Of a DNA stretch of 64,000 nt, positions 44,299-53,441 are shown one piece after another. Under the pieces are notes generated by a model. It was not told where the DNA came from. It saw only the letters and a list, made by a program, of their open reading frames with translations, and did not search any database. Where the stretch lies: the NCBI GenBank assembly GCA_049582805.1, contig JBAUUR010000060.1, forward strand, positions 1 to 64,000, given 5' to 3'. Every line of letters starts with the position of its first letter. Within the stretch, counting starts at the first letter, position 1. Source of the stretch: CAVXFS01 sp049582805 (GTDB taxonomy: Bacteria; Pseudomonadota; Gammaproteobacteria; Burkholderiales; Gallionellaceae). The position numbers were made by a program, and so were the translations under genes.

Positions 44299-45765
44299 AT
44301 GCTGCGCAGAACCAAGATTGTTGCAACTCTGGGCCCGGCCTCGAACAACAAAAAAATCCTTGAACAAATGATACGCGCCGGCGTAGACGTGGTGCGCATG
44401 AACTTTTCCCATGGTACCGCGCAGGATCATATGGATCGCGCCGAAAGAGTGCGGGCGGCGGCAGCGGCTTGTGAACGGACGGTCGGCATACTGGTCGACC
44501 TGCAGGGTCCGAAGATCCGTGTGAGCAAATTCGAAAACGACAAGATTGTATTGGAACGGAACGACAAGTTCATTCTCGACGCAGGGTGGAACTTGCCGGG
44601 CAATCAGGAGAGGGTTGGTCTTGACTACAAAGACCTGCCCAGGGACGTCAACAAGGGATCGGTGTTGCTGCTGAACGACGGCATGCTGGAATTTGTGGTA
44701 ACCGAAGTGAAGGATAAGGAGATTTATTGCCGGGTGGTGCGAGGTGGGGTCCTGTCCAACAACAAAGGGATCAACCGCAAGGGTGGCGGGCTGACTGCAC
44801 CCGCATTGACTGACAAGGACAAGGAGGACATCAAGACAGCAGCGCTGATCAATGCTGATTATCTCGCCGTTTCCTTCCCGCGCTCAGCGGACGATATGGC
44901 CCTGGCGCGCAAACTGATGCATGAAGCCGGTGGCAAAAGCCTGTTGATGGCTAAAATTGAACGCGCTGAAGCCATTCCGGTGCTGGACGAAATCATAGAT
45001 GCGTCCGATGCGATTATGGTTGCACGCGGCGATTTATCCGTTGAAGTGGGGGATGCTGCCGTACCGGGTCTGCAAAAGCGCATGATCAAGATGGCGCGCA
45101 ATCAGAACAAGCTGGTAGTGACCGCCACACAAATGATGGAATCGATGATCACCAATCCGATTCCCACCCGTGCCGAAGTATCGGACGTGGCAAACGCTGT
45201 TCTGGATGGCACCGACGCAGTCATGTTGTCTGCGGAAACAGCAGTAGGTGATTATCCGCTAGAAACGATTCAAGCCATGGTTCGCATCTGTTCCAAGGCC
45301 GAGAAAGAGTTGGAAGGTGATGTGCTGGAACGCCGAATGCTGGTGCAGAAGTTTTCACGCATCGATCAGTCCATAGCCATGTCTGCCTTGTTTGCCGCCT
45401 CGCATTTCAAGGTCAAAGCCATTGTAGCGTTGACCCAGTCCGGCTCTACGGCGCTGTGGATGTCACGTGTGAATGCTGGGGTGCCCATTTTTGCGCTGAC
45501 ACCTGTGGCGGCAACCTTGAGCAAGGTTACCTTGTTTAGCGGCACTCATCCGATAGCGTTCAACCCCTCTTCAAAAGACCCATCCGTTGCTTTACGTGAG
45601 GCAGAACAAGAATTGGTAAGACTGGAACTGGTGGGGAAGGGTGACATTATCGTTTTGACCATCGGCGATTCCATCGGCAAGACCGGGCATACCAACACTA
45701 TGAAAATCGTGCGCGTTGGGGATCAGCCCAGTGGCGACCGCAAAGGCTCAAGGGTTGAAGCATAG
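44299..45765 (+). CDS. pyk: Pyruvate kinase
   Basis: A 488-residue glycolytic enzyme. The N-terminus RRTKIVATLGPASNN, the substrate segment MNFSHG, the metal site MVARGDLSVEVG and TATQMMESM are family marks. ATG 44299 follows an A-rich stretch with AGAGAAA; the frame upstream lies inside pgk and is rejected. It is part of the central carbon cluster. Confidence 0.96.
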   Translation: MLRRTKIVATLGPASNNKKILEQMIRAGVDVVRMNFSHGTAQDHMDRAERVRAAAAACERTVGILVDLQGPKIRVSKFENDKIVLERNDKFILDAGWNLPGNQERVGLDYKDLPRDVNKGSVLLLNDGMLEFVVTEVKDKEIYCRVVRGGVLSNNKGINRKGGGLTAPALTDKDKEDIKTAALINADYLAVSFPRSADDMALARKLMHEAGGKSLLMAKIERAEAIPVLDEIIDASDAIMVARGDLSVEVGDAAVPGLQKRMIKMARNQNKLVVTATQMMESMITNPIPTRAEVSDVANAVLDGTDAVMLSAETAVGDYPLETIQAMVRICSKAEKELEGDVLERRMLVQKFSRIDQSIAMSALFAASHFKVKAIVALTQSGSTALWMSRVNAGVPIFALTPVAATLSKVTLFSGTHPIAFNPSSKDPSVALREAEQELVRLELVGKGDIIVLTIGDSIGKTGHTNTMKIVRVGDQPSGDRKGSRVEA

Positions 45766-45825
45766 CCGGGTTTACCCGTACACTTCGCCAAACCATATTC
45801 GGATATTTTTATTTAGGAGGAAAAA

Positions 45826-46890
45826 ATGGCACTCGTTTCATTGCGTCAGCTGCTGGACCATGCAGCAGAAAATAATTACGGCTTGCCCGCGTTCAACGTC
45901 AACAACCTGGAACAGATCAAGGCGATCATGGAGGCGGCCGATGAATGCAACAGTCCGGTGATCATGCAAGGTTCTGCCGGTGCGCGCAAATATGCCGGTG
46001 AAGCGTTTTTGCGTCATCTGATCGCGGCGGCGGTGGAGACCTATCCGCATATTCCCGTGGTGATGCACCAGGATCATGGCGCCTCGCCGGCGGTGTGCAT
46101 CAACGCCATCCGCAGCGGATTTTCCAGCGTGATGATGGACGGCTCGCTGGAGGAAGATGCCAAGACCCCCTCCTCATTCGAATACAACGTGGATGTCACC
46201 CGTCGCGTGGTGGAAATGTCGCACGCGGTGGGCGTTTCGGTGGAAGGCGAACTGGGCTGCCTGGGCTCGCTGGAATCCGGCATGGGTGAAAAGGAGGACG
46301 GGCACGGCGCGGAAGGCGTGTTGACCCACGACCAACTGCTGACCGACCCGGAGGAAGCCGCGCAGTTCGTTCGTCAAACCGGCGTGGATGCATTGGCCAT
46401 CGCCATCGGCACCTCGCATGGCGCATACAAGTTCACCCGTCCGCCTACCGGCGATATCCTGGCGATTGGTCGCGTCAAGGAGATCCATGCGCGCATCCCC
46501 AACACCCATTTGGTAATGCACGGTTCTTCATCGGTGCCGCAGGACTGGCTGAAGATCATCAATGAATTCGGCGGCGACATGGGCCAGACTTACGGCGTTC
46601 CGGTGGAAGAGATCGTAGAAGGCATCAAGCACGGCGTGCGTAAAATCAATATCGACACGGATCTGCGCATGGCATCGACCGGAGCGGTGCGCCGCTACCT
46701 GGCACAGAATCCCAAGGATTTCGATCCGCGCAAGTTCCTCGCCGTTTCCACCAAGGCGATGAAGGAAATCTGCAAAGCGCGTTACGAAGCTTTCGGTTGC
46801 GCAGGCCAGGCTGCCAAGATTAAACCCATTTCGCTGGATGCAATGGCAAGCCGCTATGCCAAGGGCGAATTGAAGGCCATCGTCAAATAG
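45826..46890 (+). CDS. fba: Fructose-bisphosphate aldolase, class II
   Basis: A 354-residue zinc aldolase of the Calvin-type subgroup. HQDHGASPA carries the zinc-binding His; HGAYKFTRPPTG and NIDTDLRMA follow. AGGAGG is placed 8 bases before ATG 45826. It closes the tkt-gap-pgk-pyk-fba cluster and is followed by a bidirectional terminator shared with cbbR. Confidence 0.96.
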   Translation: MALVSLRQLLDHAAENNYGLPAFNVNNLEQIKAIMEAADECNSPVIMQGSAGARKYAGEAFLRHLIAAAVETYPHIPVVMHQDHGASPAVCINAIRSGFSSVMMDGSLEEDAKTPSSFEYNVDVTRRVVEMSHAVGVSVEGELGCLGSLESGMGEKEDGHGAEGVLTHDQLLTDPEEAAQFVRQTGVDALAIAIGTSHGAYKFTRPPTGDILAIGRVKEIHARIPNTHLVMHGSSSVPQDWLKIINEFGGDMGQTYGVPVEEIVEGIKHGVRKINIDTDLRMASTGAVRRYLAQNPKDFDPRKFLAVSTKAMKEICKARYEAFGCAGQAAKIKPISLDAMASRYAKGELKAIVK

Positions 46891-46912
46891 CATTAAGCAA
46901 ACGTAGTCGGTA

Positions 46913-46942
46913 ATAAAAGCGGCCTGATAGCCGCTTTTATTT
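46913..46942. terminator. Bidirectional terminator between fba and cbbR
   Basis: AAAAGCGGC (46915-46923), a 6-base loop and GCCGCTTTT (46930-46938) form a perfect 9-bp stem with A/T tracts on both sides. It serves fba (+) and the convergent cbbR (-), whose stop is at 46943. Confidence 0.92.
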
Positions 46943-47875
46943 TCATCGCCGCGCTTTGGCCGCAACCGTGTCCGGCGTGGTCAGCTTCACGGCTTCGTTC
47001 AACAGGAATTGTTTAAATGCCTGCGCTGAGGCGGAAAGGCGTTTGTTCCGGCGATGCGCGACGAACCAGTGACGCAGCAGCGGGAAATGTTCGACATTGA
47101 GCATGGCGAGCCGCTTGGTCTCCAGTTCCAGTTCGATGCTGTGCAGCGACAGGATGCCCAACCCCATGCCAGCTTGAACCGCTTGTTTGATGGCTTCGTT
47201 GGTTTCCATTTCCATGCTGATATGGGGTTGTATCTTGTGTTGCGCGAAGACACGTTCCATCGCGCTGCGCGTACCCGAGCCTGATTCCCGCGACAGGAAG
47301 GTTTCCGTTGCGAGTTGAGCAAACTTGACGCGCTTGAGTTTGACAAGCGGATGGTCGGGTGCGGCGATCACCACCAGCGGATTCTCCAAAAAAGACTCCG
47401 CTTTGATGTCGAGGCCGTCCGGCGGCTGCCCCAGGATGGCCAGGTCGGTGTTGTTATCGGCAAGTTGCTTCAGAACGGCATCGCGGTTGGCGACTTGCAG
47501 GATTACATTGATATCGGGATAGCGTTGGCAAAACCTCGCGAGCAGTTGCGGCGTGAAATAATTCGCAGTATTGACTACAGAAAGCGTGAACTTGCCCTTC
47601 CCCAACCCTTTCATCTCGTCGAATACAGCTTCCATATCGGCCAGCTGTTGTGAAATGCTGCGGCTGTAATGAAACAGCTCGCGGCCGGCATCAGTGAGAA
47701 AAACCTTTTTGCCCATTTGCTCGAACAGCGGCAAGCCGATGTTTTCTTCCAGTTGCTTGATCTGCATGGATACAGCGGGCTGGGAAAGGTAGAGCTGTTT
47801 TGCGGCAACAGAGAAATTCAGATGGGTGGCAGCCGCTTCAAAAACCTTTAATTGACGCAAGGTAAGGTGTAGCAT
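46943..47875 (-). CDS. cbbR: LysR-type regulator of CO2 fixation genes CbbR
   Basis: A 310-residue LysR regulator. The helix-turn-helix is at about 18-40 (NFSVAAKQLYLSQPAVSMQIKQLE), followed by the effector-binding domain. Divergent placement beside cbbL is the classical CbbR arrangement. The start is ATG 47875, with GTG 47878 one codon upstream. A perfect inverted repeat begins four bases before it, leaving no room for a normal ribosome site and suggesting self-control. Confidence 0.93.
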   Translation of the reverse strand: MLHLTLRQLKVFEAAATHLNFSVAAKQLYLSQPAVSMQIKQLEENIGLPLFEQMGKKVFLTDAGRELFHYSRSISQQLADMEAVFDEMKGLGKGKFTLSVVNTANYFTPQLLARFCQRYPDINVILQVANRDAVLKQLADNNTDLAILGQPPDGLDIKAESFLENPLVVIAAPDHPLVKLKRVKFAQLATETFLSRESGSGTRSAMERVFAQHKIQPHISMEMETNEAIKQAVQAGMGLGILSLHSIELELETKRLAMLNVEHFPLLRHWFVAHRRNKRLSASAQAFKQFLLNEAVKLTTPDTVAAKARR

Positions 47876-47878
47876 CAC

Positions 47879-47910
47879 ATTTCGCTTATGTATTTATCTA
47901 TAAGCGAAAT
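47879..47910. promoter_or_regulatory. Candidate CbbR operator 1 (11-bp perfect inverted repeat)
   Basis: ATTTCGCTTAT (47879-47889) and ATAAGCGAAAT (47900-47910) are perfect inverted arms around a 10-base spacer. LysR regulators bind such dyads containing T-N11-A, and this one abuts the cbbR start, fitting autoregulation. Binding by CbbR is inferred. Confidence 0.75.
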
Positions 47911-47948
47911 CTTATCATAACTATCAAAATAATTGAATTGTTCTTATG

Positions 47949-47967
47949 TATCGTAAAGATTACGATA
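47949..47967. promoter_or_regulatory. Candidate operator 2 (8-bp inverted repeat) upstream of cbbL
   Basis: TATCGTAA, three bases, TTACGATA: a perfect compact dyad 65 bases before cbbL, in the range expected for the activation site or the promoter edge. Its wording differs from operator 1, so it may be a second CbbR site or a site for another regulator. Confidence 0.6.
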
Positions 47968-48031
47968 TCGTTCATGCAATATTTGTTTAAACCGCGTCGC
48001 GTCGCGTCGCAACTTTGGAGGGAGTGTAATC

Positions 48032-49453
48032 ATGGCAGTGAAAAAATATAGCGCTGGTGTAAAGGAATATCGGCAAACTTATTGGGAGCCGGAATACAAG
48101 ATCAAGGATACGGATCTTCTGGCCTGTTTCAAGATCACTCCGCAAGCAGGCGTAGATCGTGAAGAAATCGCGGCAGCAGTCGCGGCTGAATCCTCGACGG
48201 GAACCTGGACCACGGTGTGGACAGACTTATTGACCGACATGGATCACTACAAGGGCCGCGCTTATCGTATCGAAGACGTGCCCGGCGACGATACCTGTTT
48301 CTACGCATTCGTCGCTTACCCGATCGACCTGTTTGAAGAAGGCTCGGTTGTGAACGTGTTCACTTCCCTGGTGGGTAACGTGTTCGGCTTCAAGGCGTTG
48401 CGGGCTTTGCGTCTGGAAGATGTGCGCTTTCCTATCGCTTACGTGAAGACTTGTGGAGGCCCGCCTTTAGGCATCCAGGTAGAGCGCGACATCATGAACA
48501 AATATGGCCGCCCACTGCTGGGTTGCACCATCAAGCCAAAACTTGGCCTGTCTGCCAAGAATTACGGTCGTGCAGTGTATGAGTGCTTGCGCGGTGGTCT
48601 GGACTTTACCAAGGACGACGAAAACGTTAACTCGCAACCGTTCATGCGCTGGCGCCAGCGTTTCGACTTCGTGCAGGAAGCGACACTGAAAGCGGAACGT
48701 GAAACCGGCGAACGCAAAGGCCATTACCTGAACGTGACCGCGCCAACCCCGGAAGAAATGTACAAGCGTGCAAATTACGCAAAAGAAATCGGCGCGCCGA
48801 TCATCATGCACGACTACATCACTGGCGGTTTCTGCGCCAACACAGGCTTGGCCAACTGGTGCCGTGACAACGGCATGCTGCTGCACATCCACCGCGCCAT
48901 GCACGCCGTGGTGGACCGCAACCCGCACCACGGGATTCACTTTCGCGTGCTGACCAAGATTCTGCGTCTGTCCGGCGGCGATCACCTGCACACCGGCACC
49001 GTGGTCGGCAAGTTGGAAGGCGACCGCGCCTCTACCCTGGGATGGATAGACTTGCTGCGTGAAAGCTACATCAAGGAAGATCGTTCACGCGGTCTGTTCT
49101 TTGACCAGGATTGGGGTTCCATGCCCGGAGCATTCGCTGTTGCGTCCGGTGGTATCCATGTTTGGCACATGCCAGCACTGGTGAATATTTTCGGGGATGA
49201 CGCAGTGCTGCAATTTGGCGGTGGCACATTGGGCCACCCATGGGGCAACGCAGCGGGTGCAGCAGCCAACCGCGTGGCGCTGGAAGCTTGTGTGGAAGCG
49301 CGCAACTCGGGTCGTGAATTGGAAAAGGAAGGCAAGGACATTCTGACCAAGGCAGCCAACAGCAGCCCGGAATTGAAGATCGCGATGGAAACCTGGAAAG
49401 AAATCAAGTTCGAGTTCGACACCGTGGACAAGCTGGATGTAGCCCATAAGTAA
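48032..49453 (+). CDS. cbbL: RuBisCO large subunit, form I (IA-type)
   Basis: A 473-residue catalytic subunit fixing CO2 onto ribulose-1,5-bisphosphate. GCTIKPKLGLSAKNYGRA carries the substrate Lys; GGLDFTKDDENVNSQPF has the carbamylated Lys and the metal acids; HIHRAMHA follows. Length and the link with cbbS, cbbQ and cbbO fit the IA-q group. GGAGGGAG precedes ATG 48032. It is transcribed divergently from cbbR. Confidence 0.97.
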   Translation: MAVKKYSAGVKEYRQTYWEPEYKIKDTDLLACFKITPQAGVDREEIAAAVAAESSTGTWTTVWTDLLTDMDHYKGRAYRIEDVPGDDTCFYAFVAYPIDLFEEGSVVNVFTSLVGNVFGFKALRALRLEDVRFPIAYVKTCGGPPLGIQVERDIMNKYGRPLLGCTIKPKLGLSAKNYGRAVYECLRGGLDFTKDDENVNSQPFMRWRQRFDFVQEATLKAERETGERKGHYLNVTAPTPEEMYKRANYAKEIGAPIIMHDYITGGFCANTGLANWCRDNGMLLHIHRAMHAVVDRNPHHGIHFRVLTKILRLSGGDHLHTGTVVGKLEGDRASTLGWIDLLRESYIKEDRSRGLFFDQDWGSMPGAFAVASGGIHVWHMPALVNIFGDDAVLQFGGGTLGHPWGNAAGAAANRVALEACVEARNSGRELEKEGKDILTKAANSSPELKIAMETWKEIKFEFDTVDKLDVAHK

Positions 49454-49521
49454 GCATTGAGCCAGCGGCGCATCATGCATGCGCCCTGACTTGATCAACA
49501 GACCATTACAAAGGAAATAAA

Positions 49522-49878
49522 ATGAGTGAAATGCAGGATTACAAATCACGTGTAAGCGACCCGGCCAGCCGCAAGTTCGAGACCTTCTCATACCTGCCGG
49601 CGATGAACACCGACCAGATCAAGAAGCAGGTGGAGTACATCGTCAAAAAAGGCTGGAATCCGGCGATAGAACACACCGAGCCCGAGCACCTGATGGACAA
49701 CTACTGGTATATGTGGAAGCTGCCGATGTTCGGCGAAACCAATGTGGATGCTGTGCTGAAAGAGGCTGAAGCGTGCCACAAGGCCAACCCCAACAACCAC
49801 GTTCGCTTGTTGGCTTATGATAACTACAGGCAATCGCAAGGTGCTTCGATGGTGATCTACCGCGGCAGGACGGTTTAA
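49522..49878 (+). CDS. cbbS: RuBisCO small subunit
   Basis: A 118-residue small subunit completing the L8S8 enzyme. It carries the family segments KFETFSYLPAM, YWYMWKLPMFG and HVRLLAYDNYRQSQ. It begins 68 bases after cbbL, with AAGGAAA before ATG 49522. A strong stem-loop follows its stop. Confidence 0.97.
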   Translation: MSEMQDYKSRVSDPASRKFETFSYLPAMNTDQIKKQVEYIVKKGWNPAIEHTEPEHLMDNYWYMWKLPMFGETNVDAVLKEAEACHKANPNNHVRLLAYDNYRQSQGASMVIYRGRTV

Positions 49879-49900
49879 GCGCGCACGGGCAACCGCAATC

Positions 49901-49934
49901 AATCCCCGTTGCCGCAAGGTGGCGGGGATTTTTT
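49901..49934 (+). terminator. Attenuator/terminator between cbbS and cbbQ
   Basis: AATCCCCGTTGCC pairs with GGTGGCGGGGATT (8 Watson-Crick pairs, three G-U wobbles, two G-C) around a GCAA tetraloop. Six T follow. It would cut most transcripts after cbbS, giving high RuBisCO and low activase levels from one promoter. Confidence 0.88.
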
Positions 49935-49960
49935 CTGGAGTGTCAAATAAGGAAATCGAA

Positions 49961-50764
49961 ATGAGCGACGTTATCAAGCAGTACCGAATTGAAAAAGAGC
50001 CTTACTACCGCGCGGTGGCGGATGAGGTCGAACTTTACCAGGCGGCATACTCGGTGCGTATGCCGATGATGCTGAAAGGGCCTACCGGCTGCGGCAAGAC
50101 GCGCTTCGTCGAATACATGGCGTGGAAACTGGGCAAGCCCCTGATCACAGTGGCATGCAATGAAGACATGACCGCGTCGGACCTGGTGGGGCGCTTCCTG
50201 CTGGATGCGCAGGGTACGCGCTGGCAGGATGGACCCTTGGCTCTCGCCGCGCGGTATGGCGCTATTTGCTACCTCGACGAAGTGGTTGAAGCGCGTCAGG
50301 ACACCACCGTGGTGATTCATCCTCTGACTGACAATCGTCGCGTATTGCCTTTGGAAAAAAAAGGCGAACTGATTAGTGCGCATCCCGATTTTCAGCTGGT
50401 GATCTCCTACAATCCCGGCTATCAAAGTCTGATGAAGGACTTGAAGCAATCCACCAAGCAGCGCTTTGGCGCACTGGACTTCAGCTATCCGGCACACGAT
50501 GTTGAAACTGAAATTGTCGTGCATGAAAGCAAAATCAGCGCAGAGATCGCCGACAAGCTGGTGTCGATTGCCGAACGTGCGCGTAACCTCAAAGGGCATG
50601 GCCTGGACGAAGGGATTTCCACGCGCATGTTGGTTTATGCGGGCAATCTGATCGCCAAGGGCGTGGAGGCAAAAGCTGCCTGCCGCGTGGCGTTGGTGAG
50701 GCCTATCACCGACGATCCTGATATGCGCGATGCGCTGGATGCCGCAGTGACGACATTTTTCTGA
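49961..50764 (+). CDS. cbbQ: RuBisCO activase AAA+ subunit CbbQ
   Basis: A 267-residue MoxR-type AAA+ ATPase. Walker A GPTGCGKT is at 40-47 and Walker B YLDEV at 104-108; NPGYQSLMKDLKQSTKQRF holds the sensor and the Arg finger region. With CbbO it remodels inhibited RuBisCO. The start is ATG 49961 with AAGGA 7 bases upstream; a longer frame begins in the terminator. Confidence 0.95.
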   Translation: MSDVIKQYRIEKEPYYRAVADEVELYQAAYSVRMPMMLKGPTGCGKTRFVEYMAWKLGKPLITVACNEDMTASDLVGRFLLDAQGTRWQDGPLALAARYGAICYLDEVVEARQDTTVVIHPLTDNRRVLPLEKKGELISAHPDFQLVISYNPGYQSLMKDLKQSTKQRFGALDFSYPAHDVETEIVVHESKISAEIADKLVSIAERARNLKGHGLDEGISTRMLVYAGNLIAKGVEAKAACRVALVRPITDDPDMRDALDAAVTTFF

Positions 50765-50805
50765 TCTCCCGCATGACGAGCTGTCATTGCATATAGGAAA
50801 AATAA

Positions 50806-53133
50806 ATGTCTCTCTCATTGGAAAATCATCTTGAGCTACTTGAGGAATTGGGCACCAACGCGGGTGAGGTACTGCAATCTTCGTGGTATGAAGCAGCGCG
50901 CGTGTTCAGTCCGCAGGGCCTGGAGAACTACCTGCAGGGTGCGCGGGCTCTTAAGAATCTCGGGCGCGGCAGCGAGCTGGTGATTACCTTTATCCAGAGC
51001 GCGCCAAGCATTGCCAAGGAAATCGGCGAAGATTCGGTGGTGGACTTGCTGGACACAGCGATGGCGCTGGCTTCAAAAACCAGTGGTGCAATGCTGGAAG
51101 CAATCGTGGCCACCGCACCGACTGCGGCAAAACGATTGGGCGACGCGGTCTTGTTTGGGGCTTATTTGCAGCTGCTCAACACCCTGCTCAATCAGGTTCC
51201 GCGTGGTTTGCGTCCGATGCTGGAAAATCTGGAGGCATTGCTGGGGCAACTCACTCTGGGGGGTCTTCGGCGCTGGGCAACCTGGGGTGCGCATGCCCAC
51301 AAAACCAATTTTGAAGAGCAGGCAAGTTACTTCGGCCTGAAATCCAAAGAGTCGCTGGCGATGTTGCAAAAGGAGCGCAAGGGCACGCTGTTCGTCGATG
51401 TGCAGCGGCGTATCAATATGTATTTGCGCGCGCTGTGGGCTAGGGACTTTTTCATGCGCCCCACCAGCGGCGACTTTGAATCGCGCGAAGGTTACAAACC
51501 CTACATCGAAGATTATTTCATTTATGTGCCCGACGCGTTCGATGATGTAGATGGCGTGTCGGGTCTGGAGGTTTACCGCGCCACGGCGGCGCATTGCGCC
51601 GCCCACCTGGTGTATACCCGCGAACCGATTTCTGCCGAAGCGTTGAACCCATTGCAAATGGCAGTGATCAGCGTGATCGAGGATGCGCGTGTCGAAACGC
51701 TTGCTATTCGTACATTCCCCGGCCTCAGGCAATTGTGGGCCAGGCTGCATACCGCACAATCCGCCCAGACTGACACGGTGGGGGATTATTTGAATCGCCT
51801 GGCGCGTGCATTGCTGGATAACGATTATCAGGATGATGATGCGTGGATAGCCGGAGCGCGTGTGCTGTTTGCGCAAGCCGCAGCGCGTCTGTCGGATAAC
51901 ACGATTTCCTGGGAAATCGGCGTGGCGCTGGCACACGGCCTGATGCAAAAACATATTGCCTTCAATCCTCGTACCGACTTGTTGAGCGCGCCATATCGCG
52001 ATGACAACCGTTATTTCTGGGCGTTCGAGGAATTCGATTTCAACAAGTCGCAGGCTGCGGGCTTTGAGACAGTCAAGCAGGTGCGCAAACATGTGTCGGT
52101 GATGGAGTTCGCCAATGAAGTGGATTGCGAAACCGCAGGTGATGATGCCCAGGAAATCTGGGTGATGTCGGAAGAATTTTTCCCTTACGAAGACAATGGC
52201 GTGAGTTTCAATGAGCTGGAAGGCAAGGAGCCCGTTTCAGAACCCTATCACTATGCGGAATGGGATTACCAGATCCAGCTGGAGCGTCCGGCCTGGGCAA
52301 CGGTGCTGGAGAAGCGCCCCAAAGCGGGCGATTTGCAACTGATCGACAAAATCACTGTGGATAACAAGCGCATTGCATCCCGCTTGAAATTCCTTCTGGA
52401 TGCGATGCAGCCGCAGGGCGTGCAGCGCATCCGCAAGCTGGAAGATGGCGACGAGATTGACATCAATGCCGCGATCAGCAGCATGATAGATTTCCGCATG
52501 GGCATCCAGCCTGATCCGCGGATCATGATGCGCTCGGTGCGCAAGGTGCGCGATATTTGTGTGCTGGTGCTGCTGGATTTATCCGAGTCGACCAATGAAA
52601 AAGTCCTGGGCCAGGACCAAACCGTGCTGGATCTGACGCGCCAGGCCTGCGTGTTGCTGTCAGATGCGATATACAAGATAGGCGACCCTTTCGCAATTCA
52701 TGGCTTCTGTTCCGATGGCCGGCACGATGTGGAGTATTACCGTTTCAAGGATTTCGACCAGCCATACAATGACACACCAAAGGCGCGGCTGGCAGGCATG
52801 ACCGGCCAGCTATCCACGAGGATAGGCGCCGCGATCCGCCACGCTGCACATTATCTGCGCGGGCAACGATCCGCCAAGAAATTATTGATGGTGATCACCG
52901 ATGGTGAACCGGCAGACATTGACGTGCGCGACCCGCAGTATCTGCGTTACGATGCCAAGAAGGCGGTTGAAGATGCGGGGCGAAACGGCATTACGACATT
53001 TTGCATGACGCTGGATCCGCGCGCCGATCAATATGTTTCAAGAATCTTTGGTGGCAAGAACTATATGGTGGTCGATCACGTCGAACGACTGCCGGAAAAG
53101 CTGCCACTGCTCTATGCCGGTCTGACGAGGTAA
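50806..53133 (+). CDS. cbbO: RuBisCO activase adaptor CbbO (VWA domain)
   Basis: A 775-residue protein that docks CbbQ on RuBisCO. The N-terminal part (about 1-400) is helical. The C-terminal von Willebrand A domain has the metal site DLSESTNE near 590 and VITDGEPADIDV later, the D-x-S-x-S and T/D-G parts of MIDAS. It is 41 bases after cbbQ and six before a small unnamed gene. Confidence 0.94.
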   Translation: MSLSLENHLELLEELGTNAGEVLQSSWYEAARVFSPQGLENYLQGARALKNLGRGSELVITFIQSAPSIAKEIGEDSVVDLLDTAMALASKTSGAMLEAIVATAPTAAKRLGDAVLFGAYLQLLNTLLNQVPRGLRPMLENLEALLGQLTLGGLRRWATWGAHAHKTNFEEQASYFGLKSKESLAMLQKERKGTLFVDVQRRINMYLRALWARDFFMRPTSGDFESREGYKPYIEDYFIYVPDAFDDVDGVSGLEVYRATAAHCAAHLVYTREPISAEALNPLQMAVISVIEDARVETLAIRTFPGLRQLWARLHTAQSAQTDTVGDYLNRLARALLDNDYQDDDAWIAGARVLFAQAAARLSDNTISWEIGVALAHGLMQKHIAFNPRTDLLSAPYRDDNRYFWAFEEFDFNKSQAAGFETVKQVRKHVSVMEFANEVDCETAGDDAQEIWVMSEEFFPYEDNGVSFNELEGKEPVSEPYHYAEWDYQIQLERPAWATVLEKRPKAGDLQLIDKITVDNKRIASRLKFLLDAMQPQGVQRIRKLEDGDEIDINAAISSMIDFRMGIQPDPRIMMRSVRKVRDICVLVLLDLSESTNEKVLGQDQTVLDLTRQACVLLSDAIYKIGDPFAIHGFCSDGRHDVEYYRFKDFDQPYNDTPKARLAGMTGQLSTRIGAAIRHAAHYLRGQRSAKKLLMVITDGEPADIDVRDPQYLRYDAKKAVEDAGRNGITTFCMTLDPRADQYVSRIFGGKNYMVVDHVERLPEKLPLLYAGLTR

Positions 53134-53138
53134 TCAAC

Positions 53139-53441
53139 ATGGAACCACTGCGATATGTAGGACTGCACAACGACGAAAACGGCGGCATGACGCACTGGGG
53201 ACAGATGATCAAGGATGCCTGGGTGTTTGGCCTGATACCCGATACTGAGGATTGCGCAGGCTGGACGGATGGCCAGATGCAGGTGCTTTATGAACGGATC
53301 TGGGCGGAGTGGGAAAAGTACGCACACCTGCCGAGTCACCTGCCGCAGGAATTGCAGGAACGCTATATTCGCATCCACCAGGAAGCAATTGCGCGAGCCA
53401 AGGCAAAAGGCTGGGATCCCGAACTGGGCGATGATGATTAA
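53139..53441 (+). CDS. Small acidic protein of the cbb operon, function unknown
   Basis: A 100-residue soluble acidic protein, rich in Trp, with the segments NDENGGMTHWGQMIKDAWVFGLIPDTEDCAGW at its start and WDPELGDDD at its end. There is no signal peptide or membrane helix. The start is ATG 53139, five bases after the cbbO stop, so it is surely co-transcribed with cbbLSQO. I do not recognise a domain. Position suggests a link to RuBisCO activation or assembly. Its last four bases overlap a convergent gene. Confidence 0.8.
   Translation: MEPLRYVGLHNDENGGMTHWGQMIKDAWVFGLIPDTEDCAGWTDGQMQVLYERIWAEWEKYAHLPSHLPQELQERYIRIHQEAIARAKAKGWDPELGDDD

Noticed and set aside
47991..48012. Short GTCGC tandem repeat before cbbL as a CRISPR-like or phase-variable tract
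   Set aside because: Only about three units of five bases, outside the coding frame and not near a start codon decision; too short to support either idea. No CRISPR array was seen anywhere in the window.
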